DNA of 7,387 bases from the NCBI GenBank assembly GCA_036497895.1, contig DASXIR010000139.1, positions 1 through 7,387 of the forward strand. The letters run 5' to 3'. Each line of letters starts with the position of its first letter. The first letter of the stretch is position 1. This DNA comes from CAVQFC01 sp036497895 (GTDB lineage Bacteria > Acidobacteriota > Vicinamibacteria > Vicinamibacterales > CAVVIG01). Below are positions 1 through 6,256 of the stretch, in pieces. The position numbers and the translations under genes are program-made. The notes beneath the pieces are model-generated. The model was not told the DNA's origin. It saw only the letters and a program-made list of their open reading frames with translations, and made no database searches.

Positions 1-1
1 C

Positions 2-184
2 TTTGACTTCAACCTCTCGCGCTGCAGCTTCTGCGGACTGTGCGCCGAGGTCTGCCCGACCAAGCCAATCAAGGCCCTCATCATGAGCGAGGACTACGAG
101 CTGGGCACCTATAGCCGCGACACCCAGATCCTCCGGGTGGATCAGATGTACGACGGCGTGCCGATCGAGCAGTACACCCACTGA
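2..184 (+). CDS. NADH-quinone oxidoreductase subunit I-like 4Fe-4S protein, C-terminal end (partial)
   Basis: Only the last 60 codons are present; the 5' part lies outside the window. The visible part carries a full 4Fe-4S cluster motif, C-x2-C-x2-C-x3-C-P, with cysteines at visible residues 8, 11, 14 and 18 (RCSFCGLCAEVCPTK), followed by a segment reading SEDYELGTYSRD. A last ferredoxin motif followed by an E-Y-E-L stretch and a short polar tail is typical of NuoI/NdhI and the related HycF/HyfH hydrogenlyase subunits. In complex I this peripheral-arm subunit passes electrons through two 4Fe-4S clusters toward quinone at the cytoplasmic face of the membrane. Only one cluster is visible here. 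No nuoJ-type membrane gene follows, so this is either the end of an operon or a non-canonical gene order; a complex-I-related hydrogenase subunit cannot be excluded. The iron-sulfur call is firm, the exact complex less so. Confidence 0.8.
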   Translation, partial: FDFNLSRCSFCGLCAEVCPTKPIKALIMSEDYELGTYSRDTQILRVDQMYDGVPIEQYTH

Positions 185-313
185 AAGATTTTTCGCTTCT
201 CGAAAGCCACTCAATAGGCGCATAGTCCTCCGATATAAGGAAACTCCCCGGATCGATTCTTGTAAAAGGGTCGCCCGGTCCGGAGTTCCCCCAGATCGGT
301 TCGTGGAGGGTCA

Positions 314-1825
314 ATGCACAGCGCCATTCGTGTCGCCGCCGTTTCGGCCATCGTGGCGGCGGCTTCGCTCGTTATTCGTGCGGACACCACCCCGCCATCC
401 CAGACGTCCGAGATCGAGCTGCAGCTCGGCGACCTGCTCTTCTCCGAGGGCAAATTCGGCGATTCCCTCGACGCCTATCAGTTGGCGCTGAAAGCAGCAG
501 ATTCCGGCTCGGTCCGGCGCCCACGGATCGGGGTGATCGCCTCGGCGCTCCGCGTGGCGGAGTTCGATCTGGCGAGGATCGAAGCCGAGAAATTGTACAA
601 GGCGGACCCCAAACAGACACTGTCGATGACGCTGTACGGCGACGCGCTGTGGTCGTCCGGGCTGTTCGACGAGGCTGACGCGGTCTACCGCGACGTACTG
701 GCAGTGCAGCCAGATTCGGCGCGCGGCCGTCACGGTCACGCCAAATCGCTGGCCGCGAGTGGTCAGCTCGATCGGGCGATGAACGAGGCGCAGGCGGCGC
801 TCCAGTTGTCGCCTCGGGATCTCGAGATTCATCACACCGTCGGCACCATTTACGAGCGGATGCACAAGTACGAGGAGGCCGCGGCCGCCTATTCGAACTA
901 CGTGAACCTGCTGCCCAACAAGGACCACAGCGAAAAAGCCGATTGGTCACGCGCGGAAATCCGCTTTCTGCGGTCATTCGGGCAGCGGATCCCGTTCGAA
1001 ACGGATCCAGGAGCGGACGAAGCACTCTACACGGTCGATTTCCGGCTGGTGAACGACAAAGTCGTCGTTCGCGCCAAGGTCAACGACGCCTCAGCGCAGG
1101 ATTTCGTCGTGGACACCGGGTCGGAGAACACCGTCATCACCCGCACCACGGCCCAGAAGCTCGGTATCACGCCGGTCACTTACACGCTCAGTGCGGGGGT
1201 CGGACGCGTCGGGCTGCGCGGCCTGCAGCTGGCGCGGATCGATTCGCTGGAGCTGGGATCGCTGAAGCTCCGCAACGTGCCGTGCCTGATCAAGAATCCA
1301 CCGCTGCAGGATATTCCGGTCAAGGAGACCGAGGGGCTGTCGCCGCTGGCGCTCGGCTACTCGATGATCATCGACTACAAGACGCACAAGCTGATCTTCG
1401 GCAAGCACCTGCCCGACGAGCCTCGCGACTTCGAGCTGCCGATGCGCGTCAATCGGCTCGCCACGGTGCTGGGCACCGTCGACGGCCGTCACACGAATTT
1501 TGTCGTGGATACGGGAGGCGAGGTGATTTCGATCAGCTCGGCGACCGCCAGCACGCTGACCAAGCATGACACCGGGCGCCGGATTGCCCTGAAAGTGTAC
1601 GGCACGTCAGGCTGGGATCCCGACGCGTTCCTGATGCCGGGCGTCGACCTGATGTTCGACGCCATTCCGTACCGCAATTTCCCGGTCGTCGTGCTCAATC
1701 TGAACGCGCCGAGCGCGCTGCTCGGGTTTCAGCTCGGTGGCATCGTCGGGCACAAGTTCCTGAGCAAATACCGCGTCGCGATCGACATGGATCGCAGCGT
1801 CCTGCGGCTCAAAGCGAGTTCGTAG
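314..1825 (+). CDS. Secreted TPR protein with two retropepsin-like aspartyl protease domains
   Basis: A 503-residue protein. The ATG is preceded by a GGAGGG Shine-Dalgarno sequence at 305-310, only 3 bases away. Residues 1-23 look like a secretion signal (hydrophobic AAVSAIVAAASLVI, then a polar RADTTPPS). Residues about 35-205 are helical with TPR-like pairs; the clearest repeat covers about 139-200 (GRHGHAKSLAASGQLDRAMN, then a second unit around YERMHKYEEAAAAY). Two aspartyl protease domains follow. The first has the D-T-G-S active-site loop at 267-270 (FVVDTGSENTVIT) and closes near residue 362. The second has D-T-G-G at 399-402 (FVVDTGGEVISIS) and ends with GHKFLSKYRVAIDMD. Each half matches the bacterial Asp_protease_2/retropepsin-like pattern. 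Retropepsins need two DTG loops per active site, so the halves may pair within one chain. Substrate is unknown; a periplasmic or extracellular location is inferred. The last 17 bases overlap the convergent thioesterase gene. Confidence 0.85.
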   Translation: MHSAIRVAAVSAIVAAASLVIRADTTPPSQTSEIELQLGDLLFSEGKFGDSLDAYQLALKAADSGSVRRPRIGVIASALRVAEFDLARIEAEKLYKADPKQTLSMTLYGDALWSSGLFDEADAVYRDVLAVQPDSARGRHGHAKSLAASGQLDRAMNEAQAALQLSPRDLEIHHTVGTIYERMHKYEEAAAAYSNYVNLLPNKDHSEKADWSRAEIRFLRSFGQRIPFETDPGADEALYTVDFRLVNDKVVVRAKVNDASAQDFVVDTGSENTVITRTTAQKLGITPVTYTLSAGVGRVGLRGLQLARIDSLELGSLKLRNVPCLIKNPPLQDIPVKETEGLSPLALGYSMIIDYKTHKLIFGKHLPDEPRDFELPMRVNRLATVLGTVDGRHTNFVVDTGGEVISISSATASTLTKHDTGRRIALKVYGTSGWDPDAFLMPGVDLMFDAIPYRNFPVVVLNLNAPSALLGFQLGGIVGHKFLSKYRVAIDMDRSVLRLKASS

Positions 1826-2291
1826 CGCCGGCCTTCCGCTTCAGCCGTTCGGCCCGCCGTGCGTGAGCCTGCTCGCACACGCGCCGCTCTTCGTCGGTCT
1901 CGACGATGAGCGGCGGAACCGGCAGCCGGCCGCCTGCACCATTCACTGATACGAACGTCAGGAAGGCGCGGCTGGTTTGCTGCCGCACTCCCGTCAGGAT
2001 CTCCTCCGAGTACACGTCCACCTGCACTTCGAGCGAAGTCGTGAACACGCACGTGACCCGCGCCCGCAGGATGATCAGATCGCCGATCTTGATCGAGTTC
2101 AGGAACTGGAGGTCGTCCACCGCCGCCGTGACCAGCAGGCTGCGGGTGTGACGATGACAGGCGATCGCGCCGGCCATGTCGATGAGGTGCATGACCGTCC
2201 CGCCGAGGATGAACCCCAGCGGGTTGGCGTCATTCGGCAGGACGACGTGAACCGTTTCGGTCGCCGATTCGTCCGCCCGCTTGGGGGGCAG
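1809..2291 (-). CDS. Hotdog-fold acyl-CoA thioesterase (YciA/ACOT type)
   Basis: From a CTG at 2291-2289 the product is 160 residues, the usual size for single-hotdog acyl-CoA thioesterases that hydrolyse acyl-CoA to free acid and CoA in the cytoplasm. Family features, numbered from that start: LPNDANPLGFILGG at 18-31 leading into the central helix with D38 (MHLIDMAGAIA), the usual position of the catalytic acidic residue; AAVDDLQFLNSIKIGDLI at 56-73; and TSLEVQVDVYSEE at 85-97. The tail is basic (RRAERLKRK). The start is uncertain: no ATG, GTG or TTG lies between the upstream gene's stop and the first conserved residues. The first ATG (2192) would delete the N-terminal strand and the NDANPLG motif, and the only upstream standard start is a TTG at 2465, well inside the upstream gene. 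CTG, 4 bases after that stop, best fits the family length and suggests translational coupling. The 3' end overlaps the convergent TPR/protease gene. Confidence 0.82.
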   Translation of the reverse strand: MPPKRADESATETVHVVLPNDANPLGFILGGTVMHLIDMAGAIACHRHTRSLLVTAAVDDLQFLNSIKIGDLIILRARVTCVFTTSLEVQVDVYSEEILTGVRQQTSRAFLTFVSVNGAGGRLPVPPLIVETDEERRVCEQAHARRAERLKRKAGATNSL

Positions 2292-2295
2292 GGTT

Positions 2296-5200
2296 CTAGA
2301 AGTCGTAGCCGATCCACACTGCGAAGCGGGCCTTGCGATACGCGTCGCTGCAGCCGACGCCAGTAACGCTGCAGCCGTTCTGTCCGGCGAACGTGATGTC
2401 TTCCCAGGTCTTGTTGAAGGTCGTCCGCCACGCCCAGTCGAAATGAATCGGGAAGCCGAGTGCAAACGTCTCGAGGCCGAGGCCGTATGACGCGCTGCCG
2501 TCCATCAGGCGGAAGCCGTTGACGACCTGGGGGTTGCCATAGACCGGCGTTCCGTCGGCGAGCGCACTCTGCGATCGACAGGTCAGGGTCGAGTTGGTGA
2601 AGAACTTGTATCCGCCGCCGCTCGAGCAGGAATCGGGAGAGACCTGATTGTTGAACCAGCCGCCGCCGACGTTGGCGAAGAAGACGCCGCGCACACCGCC
2701 GACCACGCCGATCGGAGTGAGCGCGGCTTCGATGATCGGGAACCGCAATTCCGCGTTCGCGAAGATGACATTCTGGCCAGTGAACTGCAGGTAGTCGTAG
2801 CCGCGCATTTCGGAGTTGCCGCCGAAGTAGATGTAGTTTGGCACTTCCCCCCAGCTCTTGAAACCGCGCAGCCGCATCGCCAGCAGGCCGGTGCCGCCAA
2901 TGCGGGTGTAATGGCGGGCGTCGAGGTCGACCGTCTGGCGTTCCAGCAACCCCCCAAATCCGGGCGCAACCTCGTAAGCCGCGCGCATCGTGTTGCCGGC
3001 GAGCGGCCCGAACTCACGGAACACCGTGGTCTCCGAGACGAACGCCGCGCTGAGCGGCAACAGCGTACCGTTCTGGAAGACCTGCGTCCCGTACTGCTGC
3101 TGCTGATATTGCTCGGACGCCGCCTGGAGGGTCGGATCCGAGTACGACTCGCTGATGTGATACAGGCTCCCCGAGACTTCCACGCGGCGATAGCGGCTGA
3201 GCGGATAGATGCCGGTCGCCGACCCGCCGACGATGCTGCGGGTGGCGACGGCCTGATCGCGCGGCACCAGGTCGCTGTAGACCGACGCATAGAACTGGCT
3301 GCTGGTGCCGTAGTAGAACTGCGTCTGCGAGAATCCCTGCAACACGTACTGGAAGCGCTGTCCGATGTTGAGGTAGGACAGCGCCAGCGTGCGGTACTGA
3401 GAGATCGAGGCGGCGAAGAAGTTGACCTGTTTGTCGCCGAGGACATCGCCGAAGCTGATCTGCGTCGCGCCGAAGATGTCGCCGTTGCTGGTCACGCCGA
3501 CGTTCACCGGCGGCCGGCCCTGGAGGAACATCTTCTCGAACGCCCCTTTCGGGTGCATGTTGTCCTTGACCAGCGTGTGCTGCAGCGGCGCCTGGAAGTC
3601 GATCACCGGTCCTGGCGCGCCGAAGTCCGAGGAAACCGCCGTGTGCAGCGGCTCCTTGCGCTCGAGCGTGTGGATGCCGAAATCGCCCTTGTAATACGAG
3701 ATGAAGGCGATGCGGTTGGTGCTGCCTTCGTTGAGCACCACCGCCGACCAGTTGCCGCCGAGCGCATCGGTGTACTGGCGCAGCTCGTTGGTCTTCAGAT
3801 CGAGCGTCCAGATGTTGTAGATGTTGCCGTTCTTCGCGACTTCCGGCTCGAGCGGCACCGCCGGATCGGTGGCGGTGGACGAGAACACGATCAGGTCGTT
3901 GCTGATGAACTGGGCGGCGGTTTCGTCCTGCGTGCCGAAGGTGATCTGGGTTTTCTTCTTGGTGGCGAGATCCAGCCGGAACAGCTTCTGGTTGCCGCTG
4001 ATCCGCGCGTTGTAGATGATGAACGTGCCGTCGAGCGAGTAGGTCGGCCCCGAGTCCGCGAACGCGTCGCTGGTCAGATTGGTGATGTTGCTGGTCGCCA
4101 GGTCGACCGTGAAGATGTCGCCGACCGCGCCGCGCAACCCCGCGAACACCACGGTCTTGCCGTCCGGCGAAAAGGCCGGCGACTCCGGTTCGTCCACGGT
4201 CTTCATCGGCACCCGGACTTCGATCTTCGCCGTCAGCACGTTCTGGATGATCAGCGTGCGCTCTTTCTCGGTGCGGACGAAGTACGCGAGCCGGTCGCCT
4301 TTCGGTGACCACGACATCCACGGCATCTCGAAGCGTTCGCCGAGCTGCACGATGTGATCGAAGCCCATGTCCTTGTCGAAGCCGCGGGTCAGATTGCGCA
4401 CCACCGAGCCATCCTTTGACGACAGCAGGATGATGTCGTATTCGCGGTCGCTGCGATTGACGGTGACCGCGGCGATCAAATCGCCGGATGGAGACGGGGC
4501 AATCGACAGCGCCTCGATAAACGCGGTCTTTTCGGGATTTGGAGCGAGGTCGCGGCCGTAATCGGCCGGACGTTCCTTGTCGCGGAACGGCTTGAAGCGT
4601 TCCTTGAGGTAGCGTTCGAAGTTCTGGTCGAACTCGTCCTTCTTCATCTTCAGCGCTTCTTCGTAGGCGTCTTCACCGCCGCCGATGACGCTCTTGCGCA
4701 GCGCGAACATGAACTGACGGATGCCTTCCTTGCCGAACTTGGCTTCGATGAACTCGAACACCGCGTGGCCGAGGTTGTAAATCAGTCGCGGGTTGTTGCC
4801 GGCGTAGCCTTCGAGCTCGCTCATCTTCGGCACGATGTCGGCGACGGCGGCGTCGCGTACCGACATCAGGTCGATCGGGCTCCACTGTCCGCGTTCGTAG
4901 TCCGACAGGCCCTCGTTGACCCAGAGCGGCGTGCTGCGGCGAATCAGTCCGGTCGGGATGATGTCGAACTCGAACTGGTGGGTCATCTCGTGGACGATCA
5001 GGCCGTAGAGCTGGTCGGGCGGGTCGTCGATCGGCAGCACCATGCGGTGCATCTCCGGCTCGGCGAACGCGCCGACGCCTTCGTCTGCCGCGCCAGGCGC
5101 GACGTTCTCCTGCTCGAATTCGCTGTGCGTCTTGAACAGGATGACCGGAATCTTGAACGACAGGTCGTGTTTCAGGTCGGCGCTGATTTGCTGGTACGCG

Positions 5201-5430
5201 CTCTCGAGATAGCCGGCGACGCGCTCGAGATGTTGTTCCATTGCGGGGTAGTAATAGATTTCGCAATGGTCCGTGGTGTAGACCTGCCACTTGAACGTGT
5301 CGTAATGGATGTTGTTCTTGCCGTAGTACGGCACCATCGAGGTCTGGGCGGATGCGACGCTCGCATGAGCGGTTGCGAGTGCCACTAGCAAGACCACAAA
5401 TACGGACGTCAGCGGCACGCGGCGGCGCAT
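2296..5430 (-). CDS. Outer-membrane fusion protein: gluzincin peptidase, TolB-like propeller and Omp85-type barrel
   Basis: A 1044-residue protein starting at an ATG with a GAGG Shine-Dalgarno (+ strand 5439-5442) 8 bases upstream. Residues 1-29 form a signal peptide (MRRR, hydrophobic core, ASVASAQ). Residues about 40-280 are a peptidase MA-like gluzincin domain: H-E-x-x-H at 147-151 (VHEMTHQFEFD) and a likely third zinc ligand E173 in WVNEGLSDYE. Residues about 300-600 are WD40-like/PD40 beta-propeller blades, clearest at 370-385 (SWSPKGDRLAYF), 416-431 (SPAFSPDGKTVVFAG) and 459-475. From about 640 to the end is a surface-antigen/Omp85-like barrel with the hallmark GGNSEMRGYDYLQFTGQNV then ELRFPI (870-899), ending in the C-terminal aromatic GYDF expected of BAM substrates. 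All zinc ligands appear intact. I infer an outer-membrane protein with a soluble N-terminal peptidase/propeller arm, topology unproven. Substrate and role are unknown. The thioesterase gene follows almost immediately. Confidence 0.88.
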   Translation of the reverse strand: MRRRVPLTSVFVVLLVALATAHASVASAQTSMVPYYGKNNIHYDTFKWQVYTTDHCEIYYYPAMEQHLERVAGYLESAYQQISADLKHDLSFKIPVILFKTHSEFEQENVAPGAADEGVGAFAEPEMHRMVLPIDDPPDQLYGLIVHEMTHQFEFDIIPTGLIRRSTPLWVNEGLSDYERGQWSPIDLMSVRDAAVADIVPKMSELEGYAGNNPRLIYNLGHAVFEFIEAKFGKEGIRQFMFALRKSVIGGGEDAYEEALKMKKDEFDQNFERYLKERFKPFRDKERPADYGRDLAPNPEKTAFIEALSIAPSPSGDLIAAVTVNRSDREYDIILLSSKDGSVVRNLTRGFDKDMGFDHIVQLGERFEMPWMSWSPKGDRLAYFVRTEKERTLIIQNVLTAKIEVRVPMKTVDEPESPAFSPDGKTVVFAGLRGAVGDIFTVDLATSNITNLTSDAFADSGPTYSLDGTFIIYNARISGNQKLFRLDLATKKKTQITFGTQDETAAQFISNDLIVFSSTATDPAVPLEPEVAKNGNIYNIWTLDLKTNELRQYTDALGGNWSAVVLNEGSTNRIAFISYYKGDFGIHTLERKEPLHTAVSSDFGAPGPVIDFQAPLQHTLVKDNMHPKGAFEKMFLQGRPPVNVGVTSNGDIFGATQISFGDVLGDKQVNFFAASISQYRTLALSYLNIGQRFQYVLQGFSQTQFYYGTSSQFYASVYSDLVPRDQAVATRSIVGGSATGIYPLSRYRRVEVSGSLYHISESYSDPTLQAASEQYQQQQYGTQVFQNGTLLPLSAAFVSETTVFREFGPLAGNTMRAAYEVAPGFGGLLERQTVDLDARHYTRIGGTGLLAMRLRGFKSWGEVPNYIYFGGNSEMRGYDYLQFTGQNVIFANAELRFPIIEAALTPIGVVGGVRGVFFANVGGGWFNNQVSPDSCSSGGGYKFFTNSTLTCRSQSALADGTPVYGNPQVVNGFRLMDGSASYGLGLETFALGFPIHFDWAWRTTFNKTWEDITFAGQNGCSVTGVGCSDAYRKARFAVWIGYDF

Positions 5431-5446
5431 ATGCGGTACCTCGGAA

Positions 5447-5468
5447 AGACGGGACTTGAGACGGGACT
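5447..5468. repeat. Tandem 10-bp direct repeat in the leader of the outer-membrane peptidase gene
   Basis: AGACGGGACT occurs twice, at 5447-5456 and 5459-5468, separated by TG, giving a period of 12 bases. Read on the minus strand it is AGTCCCGTCT twice, just downstream of the candidate -10 box and just upstream of the Shine-Dalgarno of the 1044-residue gene. The repeat is exact. A regulatory role (operator, or a leader element in the mRNA) is inference. Confidence 0.6.
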
Positions 5469-5475
5469 GTCAGCG

Positions 5476-5504
5476 ATCTTACTGTGACGCCGAGGTGCCT
5501 GCAA
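5476..5504 (-). promoter_or_regulatory. Candidate sigma70-like promoter for the outer-membrane peptidase gene
   Basis: On the minus strand TTGCAG (5504-5499) and TAAGAT (5481-5476) are 17 bases apart. They match 3/6 and 4/6 of the TTGACA/TATAAT consensus. The predicted start near 5469 would leave a leader of about 40 bases containing the tandem repeat. The match is modest, and an alternative sigma factor may be used instead. Confidence 0.35.
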
Positions 5505-5565
5505 ACGTTGTGCTCGATTGATACCGGTGCGGATGCCGGCGGTTGTCCTCTGGTGACGCCGCAAC

Positions 5566-5594
5566 CCGACCATTTTGGGCGACAGGGCTATACT
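5566..5594 (+). promoter_or_regulatory. Candidate promoter for the sigma/anti-sigma/thioredoxin operon
   Basis: TATACT at 5589-5594 is a 5/6 match to a -10 hexamer. Seventeen bases upstream lies CCGACC (5566-5571), a weak -35 that shares only the central GAC. Transcription would start near 5601 and give a leader of about 86 bases that includes the hairpin at 5607-5631. GCAACC at 5561-5566 faintly resembles an ECF -35 element (GGAAC type), so autoregulation is possible but not shown. Confidence 0.4.
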
Positions 5595-5606
5595 GTTCGC
5601 CTCCAC

Positions 5607-5631
5607 CGCCGTCTCGTTTGTAACGACGGCG
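5607..5631. repeat. Inverted repeat / hairpin in the sigma-factor leader
   Basis: CGCCGT (5607-5612) pairs with ACGGCG (5626-5631), and CGTT (5615-5618) pairs with AACG (5622-5625). This leaves a 3-base TGT loop and a 2-base CT bulge, 10 base pairs in all. No run of T follows, so it is not a classic intrinsic terminator. It lies a few bases after the predicted transcription start of the sigma-factor operon and could be an operator or an mRNA structure. Confidence 0.5.
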
Positions 5632-5686
5632 TTCCTCAGGTATGGGCCCGACGCACGCTGAGGTTGGACGCGCAAGGCTGGAATAA

Positions 5687-6256
5687 ATGACGCCCCGCCA
5701 GGGTTTACCAGTGGTGTCGCCCGCTTTTGAAAGCGAGGCGCTGGCGTCGCTCGATAGCCTGTATCGAGCGGCCCGGCGGTTGACGCGCGTGCCGGCAGAC
5801 GCCGAGGACCTGGTGCAGGAAACATATCTGAAGGCGTTCCGCGCCGCCGACCGCTTCGAGCCGGGCACGAACCTGAGGGCGTGGCTGTTCACGATCCTCC
5901 ACAACACGGCGCGGAACCGCGCCAGGGACCGGGCCCGCGATACGGTCGCGATCGACAGCGAACTGGTCGATCGCGCCGCCGATGCGCCGACGCCGATCGG
6001 AAGCGCGGCGGGACGGGGCGAGACCCCGGAGTCCCTGCTGCTGCGCGACACACTCGGGCCCGAGCTGCAGGCGGCCATAGACGACTTGCCGGAGGCGTTC
6101 CGTCAGGCGGTCTGGTTACGAGACGTGGAAGAATTTTCCTACGCCGAAATCGCCGAGATGCTGTCTGTGCCCATCGGCACCGTGATGTCACGAATCTCAC
6201 GCGGCCGCCGACTGCTGTTCGATCAGCTGAATCATTTGCGACCAGTCAATGCCTAA
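5687..6256 (+). CDS. ECF-family RNA polymerase sigma factor (sigma-70 family, RpoE-like)
   Basis: A 189-residue protein of typical ECF length with only the sigma-2 and sigma-4 regions. Sigma-2 spans about 20-85, including DAEDLVQETYLKAF (38-51) and NLRAWLFTILHNTARNRARD (62-81), which bind core polymerase and the -10 element. A linker of about 40 residues rich in Ala, Pro and Gly follows. Sigma-4 spans about 124-178 with LPEAFRQAVWLRDVEEFSY and the helix-turn-helix AEIAEMLSVPIGTVMSRISR that reads the -35 element. The ATG has an AAGG Shine-Dalgarno (5674-5677) 9 bases upstream. The stop overlaps the anti-sigma start by 8 bases, the standard coupled arrangement in which the membrane partner holds the sigma factor until a signal arrives. 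Target promoters cannot be read from the window; the divergent outer-membrane peptidase gene and its own operon are the obvious candidates. Confidence 0.93.
   Translation: MTPRQGLPVVSPAFESEALASLDSLYRAARRLTRVPADAEDLVQETYLKAFRAADRFEPGTNLRAWLFTILHNTARNRARDRARDTVAIDSELVDRAADAPTPIGSAAGRGETPESLLLRDTLGPELQAAIDDLPEAFRQAVWLRDVEEFSYAEIAEMLSVPIGTVMSRISRGRRLLFDQLNHLRPVNA

Noticed and set aside
191..205. Small hairpin TTTCG-CTTCT-CGAAA after the iron-sulfur gene as a terminator
   Set aside because: The stem has only 5 base pairs, mostly A-T, and no T-run follows it.
234..239. TATAAG as a -10 box for the TPR/protease gene
   Set aside because: No acceptable -35 hexamer lies 16-18 bases upstream, so a promoter call is not supported.
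1809..2465. A 218-residue version of the thioesterase starting at TTG 2465
   Set aside because: The extra 58 residues overlap the end of the outer-membrane gene by about 170 bases, are low-complexity and Arg/Ser/Thr-rich, and exceed the normal family length. Kept only as a formal alternative.
2911..4308. A 465-codon plus-strand open frame opposite the outer-membrane peptidase gene
   Set aside because: It is rich in Arg, Val, Ala and Asp/Glu with no recognisable domain. It lies wholly antisense to a gene with clear motifs throughout, and GC-rich third positions routinely create such shadow frames.
3014..4321. A 435-codon minus-strand frame inside the outer-membrane peptidase gene
   Set aside because: It is out of frame with the real gene and dominated by Arg, Gln, His and Pro; it shows no family motif and overlaps the propeller and barrel coding sequence.
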